Part shown: positions 9,074 through 19,891 of the stretch, piece by piece
Layout: every line of letters starts with the position of its first letter
Numbering within the stretch: position 1 is the first letter of the stretch
Assembly: GCA_029784595.1 (NCBI GenBank)
Contig: JAJETZ010000005.1
Coordinates: forward strand, 1-40,736
Direction of reading: 5' to 3'
DNA: 40,736 bases
Origin: Wolbachia endosymbiont of Meromenopon meropis
GTDB taxonomy: Bacteria; Pseudomonadota; Alphaproteobacteria; Rickettsiales; Anaplasmataceae
The notes under the pieces: generated by a model
What the model was told of the DNA's origin: nothing
Seen by the model: the letters and a program-made list of their open reading frames with translations, nothing else
Databases searched by the model: none
Translations under genes and position numbers: made by a program

Positions 9074-10407
9074 CTGAAAGCTTAAATTTTGCATTCAATA
9101 AGCTCAGAGGAAAGTCGATTCTTTCTGAAGATGACTTTAGCGTTGCTGTACGTGAGATACGTATAGCCTTAATTGAAGCAGACGTTTCACTTGAAGTCAT
9201 AAAAAAATTCATCAGTAACATTAAAGACAAAGTTATAGGTGAAAAAGTCATAAAAAACGTTTCTCCAACGCAAATGATAATTAAAATTGTGCAAGACAAT
9301 TTAGTTACAATGCTCGGATCAGAGAAAAGCGAATTAAATCTTGGAGATAAATATCCTGTCACCATTATGATGGTTGGCCTGCAAGGTTCTGGTAAAACAA
9401 CTACCTCGGTGAAGCTTGCCCTAAAACTAAAAAAACAAAAGAAGAAAGTGATGCTTGCATCTTTGGATGTTTATAGACCTGCTGCACAAAAACAGATTGA
9501 TATCCTCGGCAAGCAGATAGAAGTACAAACCTTAACTATTAAAACAATGGATAACAGAAAGCCTATTTCAATTGCAACGGAAGCAATTGAAATAGCAAAA
9601 AAGGATAATTATGATGTATTGATATTAGATACTGCTGGTAGACTTCATATCGATAAAAACATGATGAATGAGCTGAAAACAATAAAAGAAATAGCTTCAC
9701 CTAAAGAAGTTCTTTTAGTAACAGATGCAATGATCGGTCAAGATGCAGTAAATATTGCTAGGTCGTTTAATGAAATGATAGGCCTAACCGGTATTATTCT
9801 CACTCGTATCGATGGAGATGCGCGTGGTGGTGCAGCTCTCTCTATGAAAATGATAACTAATTGCCCAATTAAATTTATTGCTTGTGGTGAAAAATTGAAT
9901 GACCTAGAGGATTTTTATCCAGATAGAATCGCAAAAAGAATACTTGATATGGGTGATGTTGTTTCTTTAGTCGAAAGAGCTACTGAAATTGTTGGTCAGG
10001 AAGAAATAGATAAGTTACAGAAAAAAGTAAAAAAAGGTAAATTTGACCTTAATGATTTAGCAGCAATGCTAAAAACTCTAAATAAAATGGATGGTATCAG
10101 CAATATAATGAAGTTTATTCCAAGCTCATTTACAAAAAAGTTAAGTGTTGGAGTTCCAGATGATAGTAAAGTGAAAAAGTATATAGCTATCATAAGCTCG
10201 ATGAGTAAAAAAGAAAGACAAAATCCAGAAATTCTAAATGGCAAGAGGAGACTTAGAATTGCAAAAGGCTCTGGAACAGGAGTGCCGGATGTTAATCTCT
10301 TGATTAAACAATATGATCAAATCAATACAATGGTAAACAAATTTAGGAAAATTGATCAAAGTAAACTTAAAGAATCTGATTTAATAAATATTCTAAACAG
10401 AAAATAG
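9058..10407 (+). CDS. ffh: Signal recognition particle protein Ffh
   Basis: Ffh with 4.5S RNA binds signal sequences on the ribosome and docks with FtsY for co-translational membrane targeting. The 449-residue protein shows the N-terminal helical domain, G1 GLQGSGKTT (107-115), DTAGRLH (191-197), TRIDGDARGG (249-258; Arg in place of the common Lys of the G4 motif) and a C-terminal M domain with DGISNIMKFIPS and the RIAKGSG RNA-binding segment. The M domain is poorer in Met than usual. The start lies inside the 3' end of the preceding membrane-protein gene. The 4.5S RNA gene was not found in this window. Confidence 0.97.
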   Translation: MFKSLTESLNFAFNKLRGKSILSEDDFSVAVREIRIALIEADVSLEVIKKFISNIKDKVIGEKVIKNVSPTQMIIKIVQDNLVTMLGSEKSELNLGDKYPVTIMMVGLQGSGKTTTSVKLALKLKKQKKKVMLASLDVYRPAAQKQIDILGKQIEVQTLTIKTMDNRKPISIATEAIEIAKKDNYDVLILDTAGRLHIDKNMMNELKTIKEIASPKEVLLVTDAMIGQDAVNIARSFNEMIGLTGIILTRIDGDARGGAALSMKMITNCPIKFIACGEKLNDLEDFYPDRIAKRILDMGDVVSLVERATEIVGQEEIDKLQKKVKKGKFDLNDLAAMLKTLNKMDGISNIMKFIPSSFTKKLSVGVPDDSKVKKYIAIISSMSKKERQNPEILNGKRRLRIAKGSGTGVPDVNLLIKQYDQINTMVNKFRKIDQSKLKESDLINILNRK

Positions 10408-10588
10408 AAAATTTAATCATAAAATTATTAAAATAATCTCAATAAAAGATTTGCAGAATTATACTTTATTATAATTTTAACTACTTTTCTGTACATAACT
10501 ACAATTTCAGCCTTAGATAAAAAAAATCTACTTAAATAGTCAATTGACTTTTTGTACTGATATGTTAAGTATTTTTATATTTTCTGTA

Positions 10589-10616
10589 TTCACAGGGTAT
10601 CAAAAATTTATATTTT
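10589..10616 (+). promoter_or_regulatory. Candidate tRNA-His promoter
   Basis: TTCACA (10589-10594), a 16-base spacer, then TATTTT (10611-10616). Transcription would start near 10624, just ahead of the tRNA at 10628, leaving almost no 5' leader. The -35 matches five and the -10 four of six consensus positions. Confidence 0.3.
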
Positions 10617-10627
10617 TATTTAATTTT

Positions 10628-10701
10628 GGCGGGCGTAGCTCAGTTGGCAGAGCGTCAGTTTGTGGCACTGAATGTCGCCAGTTCGATTCTGGTCGCTCGC
10701 C
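10628..10701 (+). tRNA. tRNA-His (anticodon GTG)
   Basis: A complete cloverleaf: acceptor stem GCGGGCG (10629-10635) with CGCTCGC (10694-10700, one G-T pair), anticodon stem TCAGT/ACTGA (10655-10659 with 10667-10671), anticodon GTG at 10662-10664, and T loop GTTCGATTC. The extra 5' G (10628) facing discriminator C (10701) is the G-1:C73 identity pair specific to histidine tRNA. CCA is not encoded (the sequence continues CCG), so it must be added by nucleotidyltransferase. The G-1 is encoded, so no Thg1-type addition is needed. Confidence 0.97.
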
Positions 10702-11452
10702 CCGTTACACATTCACAAAATGTGAGTTTTATATATATAATTAATATACAAATTTTGTATTGGTCTTTTATTCTATTAAAGCGCAAGTAAGCAACGGTGA
10801 AAGTTTATAGGGATTAAAAAAATAGAAACTACTCAACACAACTTTCTTCAAGTTTATAATCATTATTATTATTAATACTAAGATTATTATCTATTGTTAT
10901 GTTTATTCAAAATAAAATGACAAAACTTGATAAACTTATAGTTTTACATTTTATGAATTTTATATAAAGTATTGTTTTTATATTTTTACCGCGAAATATT
11001 AAGGTTAAAATTATCTCTTATCTAGAAGCGTTAAGACAGTCAATTAAAAACATATAAGTAAAAACTTCAATAATAGAGATGTAGCAAAATATGCTACTAG
11101 TTAATTAGTAAATTTCTTTTACTTTTAATGTAGTAAAAATTTTAAATATCTACTACTTAAAGTAGTAGTGTGTGTGTTAAAAGTATTAAAATCTCAAGTA
11201 ATGAAGACAGCGTATCTCTAGCTTATTGCTTAGCATTCTCATATGTTAATTAAAGTATTAACATAACTACGCAAAATTAAAATACATAAATTATATAAGG
11301 AAACTTTTTAGAAAAAAGTCTAAAATAATAGAATAAGGTAAATATAGATTTTAGTATTTGACGTAAAAAAGACTATTTGAATAAATACCTACATATCTGA
11401 AATAGTTCAACAACTATAATAATGAAATTAACTCAAAAATAAACTATTTGGT
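10702..11452. other. Gene-free gap between tRNA-His and mreB
   Basis: Apart from the weak terminator at the left end, I see only AT-rich sequence with inverted repeats: GTAGCA/TGCTAC (11081-11097) and CTACTACT/AGTAGTAG (11150-11168). The genes on either side point toward this gap, so it is a convergent 3'-to-3' space and needs no promoter. Confidence 0.55.
10708..10730 (+). terminator. Weak terminator after tRNA-His
   Basis: CACATT (10708-10713) pairs with AATGTG (10719-10724) over a five-base loop and is followed by AGTTTT. It lies seven bases past the tRNA, which is the right place for a terminator, but a 6-bp stem is weak. Confidence 0.35.
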
Positions 11453-12574
<1,122 letters not shown>

Positions 12575-12967
12575 TTAAATAAACAGTTAATTATCATCTA
12601 GCGCCAAGATTCTTATCTATCACTTTAATTTCATAGATTTGAAAATTACACTCAGACACTGTATATATTTTGAGGTAACTACTTGATAAGTAAACTAATA
12701 TCTCCTTTGCATTATAATATACAAGAGTATGTGATAATCATTTTAATGAAAGCAATTTATATAAAAAGTAATACTTAAAACTATATTTCCTAAATAAAGA
12801 AGTGTACAAAAATATATTAAATTACTTAGTATATTGATTTTGTTAGAAGATATTCATCTCGAGTATTAAAAATAAAGTGCATTTCTCTAGCTTTAAGCTT
12901 ATTAAAGCTATCAGGATATTGCTTTGCGAAAAATTTACTATAAATTTCTCTCTTGAGAGAAAGAACT

Positions 12968-13016
12968 AACTTCTTTTATTAAAACAAAATTAACTTCTTG
13001 TAATTAATACAAAATT
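12968..13016. repeat. Imperfect 24/25-bp tandem duplication
   Basis: Copy 1 (12968-12991) and copy 2 (12992-13016) both begin AACTTCTT and end ACAAAATT, with a one-base length difference and a few changes in the middle. This is the longest tandem unit noticed in the window. Confidence 0.6.
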
Positions 13017-13210
13017 AATTTTTAAATGCCACACCCAAAAGGAAGCTCTTCATAAATAATTAATTTACTCATCTTACTTATTAAGTAAGCTAATAAAATA
13101 TATAAAATACACGATGTAAATCCACTTGTCTTAAAATTTAGAAAAAAATAAAGAGAACATAATAAATAAAATTAAAAATAAACAGGAAAATAACATAAAA
13201 ATGTTTTACC

Positions 13211-13239
13211 TTTAAAAGTAATAAGCTATCTGATATGAT
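13211..13239 (+). promoter_or_regulatory. Candidate promoter for the lipoprotein-leuS pair
   Basis: TTTAAA (13211-13216) and TATGAT (13234-13239) are separated by 17 bases; the predicted start near 13246 is about 15 bases before the ATG at 13261. The -10 is good, the -35 moderate. Confidence 0.35.
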
Positions 13240-13260
13240 CAAATCATCTAGACAGAAATC

Positions 13261-13896
13261 ATGCGGTATATAACTTTATTCTTTGTGATATCATCAATAT
13301 TAATAAGCTGCGGCGGCCTGCAAAAATCTGCACCTGTGTTATTTAAGGGTGAAGAATTTTATGGAAAAAGAGACCTAGAATATGCAAGTGAATATCACTT
13401 ATTGAGAGAAAATTCTGATTTTTCAATAAAAAAAGAAAATCAAAAAGCTCTAATAGATGAGATACGTCAAAATAATAATAAAATGCAAAATTTTAAAATT
13501 AATAATGTAAATTGCAAATTTATGATACCGGTCAACAAAGGCACCCTTATTGCAGCCGCATCTTCTGACGAAATATGCAAAGATGGAATAAAAATTTCTG
13601 CCCAAAACGGAACTAATGTAATTGCTTCCGCATCTGGCAAAGTGATATACATAGGTAAGGGATTAAGATGGTATGGAAATCTAATTATAGTAGAACACAA
13701 AGATAACTATATAACTGTATATTCCTACTTAAAAGGTATATATGTTGCAATTGGAGATAATGTAAAACAAGGTCAAGTAATCGGGTCTGCAGGCAAATTA
13801 AGTACTGAAGATAAAGATCCACAAATGTGTTTTACAATACGACATAATGGCCAAGCAATTGATCCCTTGAAGTATATGAATGGTAATTTAAATTGA
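13261..13896 (+). CDS. Lipoprotein with degenerate LytM (M23 peptidase-like) domain
   Basis: A 211-residue predicted lipoprotein. The signal peptide ends in lipobox LISC with Cys17 as lipidation site. After a polar region (about 30-75) a LytM fold follows: DGIKISAQNGTNVIASASGK, YGNLIIVEHKDNYITVYSYL, GDNVKQGQVIGSAGK and a final PLKYM. Active M23 enzymes bind zinc through H..D early and HxH late. Here the early position reads KDGIKI and the late HLHFEIR equivalent reads MCFTIR, so the zinc ligands are lost. Such dead LytM domains (EnvC, NlpD) activate amidases rather than cut peptidoglycan, and I infer a similar role. No LysM domain is present. leuS begins six bases after its stop. Confidence 0.85.
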   Translation: MRYITLFFVISSILISCGGLQKSAPVLFKGEEFYGKRDLEYASEYHLLRENSDFSIKKENQKALIDEIRQNNNKMQNFKINNVNCKFMIPVNKGTLIAAASSDEICKDGIKISAQNGTNVIASASGKVIYIGKGLRWYGNLIIVEHKDNYITVYSYLKGIYVAIGDNVKQGQVIGSAGKLSTEDKDPQMCFTIRHNGQAIDPLKYMNGNLN

Positions 13897-13902
13897 ACTT
13901 AT

Positions 13903-16455
13903 ATGAAATATAACTTTAAAAAAAGTGAAAAATTTTATCAAAAAAAGTGGAATTTTCCCGTAAAAAAAAGTGGCAAAAAACGGAAATGTTATGTATTAGA
14001 GATGTTTCCATATCCATCTGGCAAAATTCATATGGGACATCTACGCAACTATGCAATAGGAGACGTAATAGCACGTTACAAAAGAGCTTGTGGATTTGAG
14101 GTTTTACATCCAATTGGCTGGGATGCGTTTGGTTTACCTGCTGAAAATGCAGCTAACGCTAATAATATTAGTCCTGCAGTATGGACATTGCATAACATAA
14201 ATGTTATGCACGATCAGCTTAAATCTATAGGTCTTTCTTATAATTGGGAACGTGAATTTTCCACATGTGAGCCTGATTATTACAAACACGAACAAAAATT
14301 TTTCCTAGATTTTTTAAAGCACGGACTTGCTTATCGAAAAGAATCGTGGGTTAACTGGGACCCAATAGAACAAACAGTTCTTGCAAATGAACAAGTAATT
14401 GACGGAAAAGGATGGCGATCAGGTGCGGTTGTTGAAAAACGTAAGCTATCACAATGGTTTTTAAAAATTACTGATTTCGCCGAAGATTTACTCAGTTGTC
14501 TGAACAGCTTGAAAAGGTGGCCAGAAAAAGTCAAAAAAATGCAAGAGCGTTGGATAGGAAAATCAGAAGGAGTAACTATAGAGTTTGAAATAATTGAACT
14601 AAATAAAAAATTAAAGATTTTTACTAATTCTCCTCATACTTTATTTGGAGCTTCGTTTCTTGCTGTAGCAGTAGAACATCCTATTGTTGAGGATATCATG
14701 TCCGCATTTACTTCTGATCTTTTTTCATCTCAATACTTCACTACTCAAATCAAGCAAAAAAATAAATCAATTCCAGATTTATGCAATGAAATGAAAATTA
14801 ATGATATAAAAATAAAAGGAAAGAGTGACGAAAAATTCGGTATTTTCACTGGATTGAATGTCAAACATCCATTTCTCGAAAAGAAATTGCCACTTTATAT
14901 AGCAAATTTTGTTTTGATTGAGCATGGTGAGGAGGGCGCTATTTTTGGATGCCCTGCACACAATCATCGTGATTTTGAATTTGCACAAAAATACAATTTG
15001 CCAATTATTCCTGTAATTCTTGAAGAATCTTCGCAAACAACAGGAGGAACATTAAAAGAAAAGGAGCTATACAATAATGGGACAATGTTTAATTCTAGTT
15101 TTTTAAATGGATTAACAGTTAATAAAGCAAAAAAAGTAATCATTAAAATTCTCGAAGAAAGAGGAATAGGAAAAAAAACTATAAACTATCGCTTACATGA
15201 TTGGGGAATTTCAAGGCAACGTTATTGGGGATGCCCTATACCTATTATATATTGTAAAGATTGCGGCACCGTACCAGTGCCAGAAAAAGATTTGCCCATA
15301 ATCCTTCCAACTGATGTGAGCTTTGAAAGTAGTGGTAATCCACTTGACAAACATCCAACATGGAAATTTGTTGATTGTCCAAAATGCGGAAAACAAGCAG
15401 AGCGTGAAACTGATACATTTGATACATTTTTTGAATCTTCCTGGTATTTTGCTGCATTTTGCAGTGAAAACAAATCTATTGATAAGGATATGTGTAATCA
15501 CTTTATGCCTGTAGATTATTACATAGGTGGAATAGAACATGCAATATTACATTTACTTTACTCGCGATTTTTTTGTCGTGCTTTGACTAAGTGTGGTTAC
15601 TTCGATATCAAAGAACCTTTCTCTACTTTAATTACTCAAGGAATGGTTTGTCATGTAACTTACAAAGATGAGAATGGCAAATGGCTCTTTCCTGAAGAAG
15701 CAAAGAAATTAATCGCGCAAGGCGTTAATGTTCATATTGGTAAAACTGAAAAAATGAGCAAATCAAAAAAAAATACAATTGATCCAAGCTTAATCATAGA
15801 AAAGTATGGCGCTGATACTGCTCGCTTATTTGTCTTATCTGACTCTCCACCAGAAAAAGATATGGAATGGTCCAGTGATGGTGTAGAGGGTTGCTTTCGT
15901 TATATAAATAGATTATGGCGTACGGTCATGCAATTAAAACCCATTACTGTAAACTATGACAATACAAATGTTACAGGTGAACTCTTAGAATACAGAAAAA
16001 AAATACATAGACTTTTGTATAGACTTACAGACGACTTGGAAAATTGCAGGTTAAACTGTGTAGTAGCAAAGTTTCGGGAAATGACAAATTTAATAACTGA
16101 AATAGATGTAAAAAATGGAAAATCTCTTATTGATGAAGGTATATGTATACTAATCAGAGTTATAGAACCATTTATGCCACATTTAGTTGAAAGCTTATGG
16201 CAAGAAATAGGAGGCAAGAACATGTTGTGTCTCAAACCTTGGCCACAAGCTATAAAATCTCTTTTAATTGATAAAATGGCAACTGTAGCAGTACAAATCA
16301 ATGGCAAGTTACGTACTACAATTAAAGTAGAAATTGATTTATCTCAAGAGGAATTAAAAAAAATAGCAATAAATTCTGTATCCAGCATAATTGATCAAAA
16401 CAAAATTCACGCTATATATAGCGTACCAAATAAAATAGTAAATATAGTCATGTAA
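13903..16455 (+). CDS. leuS: Leucyl-tRNA synthetase
   Basis: LeuRS charges tRNA-Leu and edits mischarged products. The 850-residue protein has normal length and class I motifs: HMGH (residues 43-46, in [14 protein letters not shown]) and KMSKS (617-621). An inserted CP1 editing domain with the GCPAHN block lies in the middle (about 350). A zinc-ribbon-like CKDCG plus CPKCG pair follows [10 protein letters not shown]. The C-terminal anticodon-binding and VQINGKLR segments are present. The ATG at 13903 is only six bases after the lipoprotein stop, so the two genes are likely co-transcribed, a pairing based on adjacency and not on function. Confidence 0.97.
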   Translation: MKYNFKKSEKFYQKKWNFPVKKSGKKRKCYVLEMFPYPSGKIHMGHLRNYAIGDVIARYKRACGFEVLHPIGWDAFGLPAENAANANNISPAVWTLHNINVMHDQLKSIGLSYNWEREFSTCEPDYYKHEQKFFLDFLKHGLAYRKESWVNWDPIEQTVLANEQVIDGKGWRSGAVVEKRKLSQWFLKITDFAEDLLSCLNSLKRWPEKVKKMQERWIGKSEGVTIEFEIIELNKKLKIFTNSPHTLFGASFLAVAVEHPIVEDIMSAFTSDLFSSQYFTTQIKQKNKSIPDLCNEMKINDIKIKGKSDEKFGIFTGLNVKHPFLEKKLPLYIANFVLIEHGEEGAIFGCPAHNHRDFEFAQKYNLPIIPVILEESSQTTGGTLKEKELYNNGTMFNSSFLNGLTVNKAKKVIIKILEERGIGKKTINYRLHDWGISRQRYWGCPIPIIYCKDCGTVPVPEKDLPIILPTDVSFESSGNPLDKHPTWKFVDCPKCGKQAERETDTFDTFFESSWYFAAFCSENKSIDKDMCNHFMPVDYYIGGIEHAILHLLYSRFFCRALTKCGYFDIKEPFSTLITQGMVCHVTYKDENGKWLFPEEAKKLIAQGVNVHIGKTEKMSKSKKNTIDPSLIIEKYGADTARLFVLSDSPPEKDMEWSSDGVEGCFRYINRLWRTVMQLKPITVNYDNTNVTGELLEYRKKIHRLLYRLTDDLENCRLNCVVAKFREMTNLITEIDVKNGKSLIDEGICILIRVIEPFMPHLVESLWQEIGGKNMLCLKPWPQAIKSLLIDKMATVAVQINGKLRTTIKVEIDLSQEELKKIAINSVSSIIDQNKIHAIYSVPNKIVNIVM

Positions 16456-16560
16456 AATCTCAGTTGTGCTTTCTAACTTTTAAAGTTAATTTTTGATACA
16501 CAATTATATTTGTTTAAACTAAATGACAAAGTTGTACAGTGATTGCACCTTACACGTTAT

Positions 16561-17270
16561 TTTCCATATAATGGAAAGTTATGCAAAAATTGAAACGGAG
16601 AGTTATTTATTTTGAATACAAAGTATAATTTATATATATTACGCAGTTTGTAATGTCAAACTTAATCCAAGATAATCAACAATTGCATAAATTCAAATTT
16701 TTAATGCAATCCTTTCGCACACTTTAATTTAAATAGAGACAGATTTATCGTAGAAAATGTAGTTCCACTTTTAGTTACTAATGTAATAAATTCTAAATTT
16801 TAAGTTAAATTTTCAATAACGCTTCTTTTAATTACAGAGCATAAAAATAAAGCATAAAACTACACTCGTTTTTGAACTGTTACTCCTTAAATAGTTTAAC
16901 TTTTAATATTTATATTAAATAATGCCTATATCTAAAGTAAAGATTTAAGTTAAATATCTTTAAGTACATTTACTCTAATGCCTTGATAAAGGTAAAAGTA
17001 GTTTTTCTATTAATAGAAATAACAAAACGTCAGAATACAAAATTAATGAGTAGTGCAGAGTTAAAAAAAATACTCATATGAATAAGGTAATCCCATATTG
17101 TGCAAAATAATACAACCATGTATTAATCGATAAAAAAACTAATGTTATAGAAGATAAGGGAAGTGGTATCCGTCTTTACTATTGTAAAGTATTAAATAAA
17201 TATGAAACGTAAATCAAACAATAAAAATAAAATCTGTATTAAAATCATTAAAGAATCTCCATATAATGGA
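16561..17270. repeat. Two copies of the small palindrome TCCATATAATGGA
   Basis: The same 13-base palindrome occurs at 16563-16575 (inside the longer perfect inverted repeat TTTCCAT/ATGGAAA, 16561-16577) and at 17258-17270. The copies are about 700 bp apart in the same gap. Two copies of a 13-mer is suggestive of a dispersed element but not proof. Confidence 0.35.
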
Positions 17271-17506
17271 TATGCCAATCTGTTTCTCTAAGTAGTAAAA
17301 ACATCTTTGCGATAAACCTTTCTTTTTTAAGTAAAGAATTCTTTCATTTAATAATGTTATTACATTAATAACATGTTTTTCTAATAGTAAATTTTAAACT
17401 TTCTATTAATTCATTATTAAGAGTATATTTTTAGATGTAATTTCTGCTTTCAAAGAACAGATCTGATAACTTCATCTTTTGATTAGAATCGAGAATTAGG
17501 TTTGTC

Positions 17507-17540
17507 ATTAACGTTAACTCTTAATTAACGTTAACCCTTA
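17507..17540. repeat. 17-bp tandem duplication
   Basis: ATTAACGTTAACTCTTA (17507-17523) is followed immediately by ATTAACGTTAACCCTTA (17524-17540), identical but for one base. The unit contains the palindromes AACGTT and GTTAAC. Confidence 0.7.
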
Positions 17541-18638
17541 TGAATAGTAAAACTTTTAAATCTCAATTTTATTATTAAAAATTATAATAAAAATTGAACT
17601 CAAGCCAATTATAAGAACTTATGTCTAATTCTGCGTATTTCGTCAACTCCATCAAATCGATTTTTATTTTTGATATTTTTTAATTATATAACAAATCTTG
17701 ATTTGAAATAAATATCACACGTTTTATAGCTGAAATATAGATTTTATTTGCTTCTATATAAAAATGTAGAAAAATATTATAACACTACACTGTACTTAAC
17801 AGTGCTTTAAAAAATACATATTAAAAAACCAAGTTTTGTAATAATAAGTAAAAGACCTGTATTTTTGATTACACTAACACCACAAATAGTTTTGAAAATT
17901 CTGATTTATAGAATCAGAACGGATATTCGAAATATACAATTTCATATAGAAGAACTGAGAGCTTTTATATTTAAATATAGTAATAACAGTGTCATTAATT
18001 GTATTATTAAAATACTTTAACTAATTTTAGTTATATCGCAAGTGTTTGCTCTTGAATAGAATGTTGCTAGTTTGTAAAAATCTCATATATATAATTTGCA
18101 GTTAATCGTCTGTTATTAGAATACAAGAATTTTGCTATAGAGTACATTATATCATACAATATATATTTGTTATTACTTATAATAAAAGATTTTAGTTCTA
18201 TTTTTATACTATCTTCTTTTTCTCTTTAATCTCTTTAACTAACTTAGAATAACAACTAACATAAAATGTAAAAGCAAACAACTTTCATTTATTCAAACGC
18301 TTTTAAAACAGAAGGAGATATTTTATGTGCCTTGCAAAATTTTAAAATTCTTCGACGTTATGATTTTTCTTAAAAAATACATGTTTTTGACTCTTAATTC
18401 TATACACTTTTTTAACATATCTTCTTTTTACATAAAAACTAATATAGCTATGACGCAAACGTTGTACATTAAACACACAAAAATACACATAAATAAGGTG
18501 TAGTGATAATCACATATATAACATCTCTATATTTATCTTCAGATAAATGCACCTCTAACTGTGTAGAAACACATTCGTACAAAAGATAATTGACCTAATA
18601 TTTTTTCCAATATATTTATTTTCATAACTGCAAACTAT

Positions 18639-19349
18639 TTAATATCGCACATTAATTTCCTTCTTTATTTCATATAGATTAACTAGATGAAGTGTATAAA
18701 GCATCCATACTATTAAAAAAAATGTGAAATAAAATATAAACATCACTACTAGTGGTAATAGTAAAGAATTCTCTATCGCTATTCCTCCTTTTCTAAAAAT
18801 ACTTGCTGGCTGATGAAGAGTAGTCCATAAATTCACGGAAAATTTCACTATTGGAATGTTTATAGCACTAAAAATTCCAAATACTGCCGCTGATTTTTCG
18901 GCTCTCTCTTCGTTATCAAAAGCACCCCACAATAAAAGATATCCAATGTATAAAAAAAATAAAATCAGCATTGAAGTTAATCTCGCATCCCATACCCACC
19001 AAGTACCCCAAGTTCCCTTTCCCCAAATACTACCTGTAATTAAACACACCGCAGAAAAAACTGTTCCTGCTGGTGCAGCTGCGTGCGCAAGAACACTAGC
19101 AATTTTACTATTCCACACTAAGTAGATAAAACTAAGAATTGCAATTAACCCATATATCGCAAGAGAAAGCCATGCTGAGGGTGCATGAAGATACATGATT
19201 CTTACAATTTCTCCTTGTTTATAATCTCCTGGAGAGAAAAATAAAGCAAGAAACATCCCTACTAAAAAACATATAAAACAGAAACTTCCGATCCAAGGCA
19301 AAACTTTTTTACAAAAAGAAAAAAGATGTGTAAATTTCAGTAAAAACAC
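18639..19349 (-). CDS. ccmC: Haem exporter / cytochrome c maturation protein CcmC
   Basis: CcmC is the integral membrane subunit that loads haem onto the chaperone CcmE in system I cytochrome c maturation. The 236-residue protein has about six membrane segments, the tryptophan-rich WGTWWVWD signature (114-121) and the two periplasmic haem-ligand histidines, His55 in LHAPSAW and His179 in LHQPAS. Length is normal. The start is a GTG at 19349 with an AGG directly before it, which is poor spacing, so the exact start is uncertain; the length fits the family. No other ccm gene is adjacent, in keeping with the scattered ccm genes of Rickettsiales. A cytochrome c client is encoded nearby at 21808. 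Confidence 0.95.
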   Translation of the reverse strand: MFLLKFTHLFSFCKKVLPWIGSFCFICFLVGMFLALFFSPGDYKQGEIVRIMYLHAPSAWLSLAIYGLIAILSFIYLVWNSKIASVLAHAAAPAGTVFSAVCLITGSIWGKGTWGTWWVWDARLTSMLILFFLYIGYLLLWGAFDNEERAEKSAAVFGIFSAINIPIVKFSVNLWTTLHQPASIFRKGGIAIENSLLLPLVVMFIFYFTFFLIVWMLYTLHLVNLYEIKKEINVRY

Positions 19350-19891
19350 CTATCTCAACAACAATTAAGTTAAAAGTTTATTTAGTTTGTTCAAACTTTT
19401 TATCAATACAATATTACAATACTGTTTTTTGAAATTATCTCAACACAAAACAACAAATTAGATTTTTTTAGTTCTATTCATTTTCCCCATATCTCAAATA
19501 TATATTTGAATCTACGACAAAAAATTTCACAAACTTTGCATCAAACCTTATTAGATCAGAAACAAAAATAAAAACAAACACGACAATATGCAAATTGTTC
19601 ACTATTCATTAAAACTTTAATATATGGCTATTTCTCCTATGTAAGTAAATAAACGAAATCTAAAATTAATATAGAACAATTTACTAAATAAAAATACTTG
19701 GCTTACTGAAAAAGCAGAAAAACACAACACACTTTAATTTTTATACTGTATTTTCATATTTTCAGCATAAAATAAAAGCTAACTTTGAACTCAGACATCT
19801 TAAAAATCTCATTTAAAATGATGAATTTATAAAACTTATATAATAATTATGTATATGTTTTTATTGTAATGTCAAAAAAATAATGCGCAGC
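19350..19891. other. Gene-free gap between recJ and ccmC
   Basis: AT-rich DNA of 540 bp between two minus-strand genes. A small inverted repeat AGTTTG/CAAACT lies near 19385. I see no strong promoter, coding frame or RNA gene. ccmC may be expressed from an unseen promoter here or as an extension of the recJ transcript. Confidence 0.5.

Larger units (their letters stand above)
16456..18638. other. Longest gene-free gap, between leuS and ccmC
   Basis: The gap is 2.18 kb between convergent genes (leuS plus, ccmC minus), so no promoter is required here. No coding frame or known RNA was found. It contains a 17-bp tandem duplication (17507-17540), a perfect 16-bp palindrome TTTCTATTAATAGAAA (17004-17019), an 8-bp-stem hairpin (17354-17374) and two copies of TCCATATAATGGA, at 16563-16575 and 17258-17270, each a small hairpin. 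The rest is AT-rich with stops in every frame. Erased genes are one explanation, but nothing recognisable remains. Confidence 0.6.

Noticed and set aside
14331..16307. Open frames antisense to leuS, up to 117 residues
   Set aside because: Shadow frames of a strongly conserved gene; no ribosome-binding sites and no recognisable protein.
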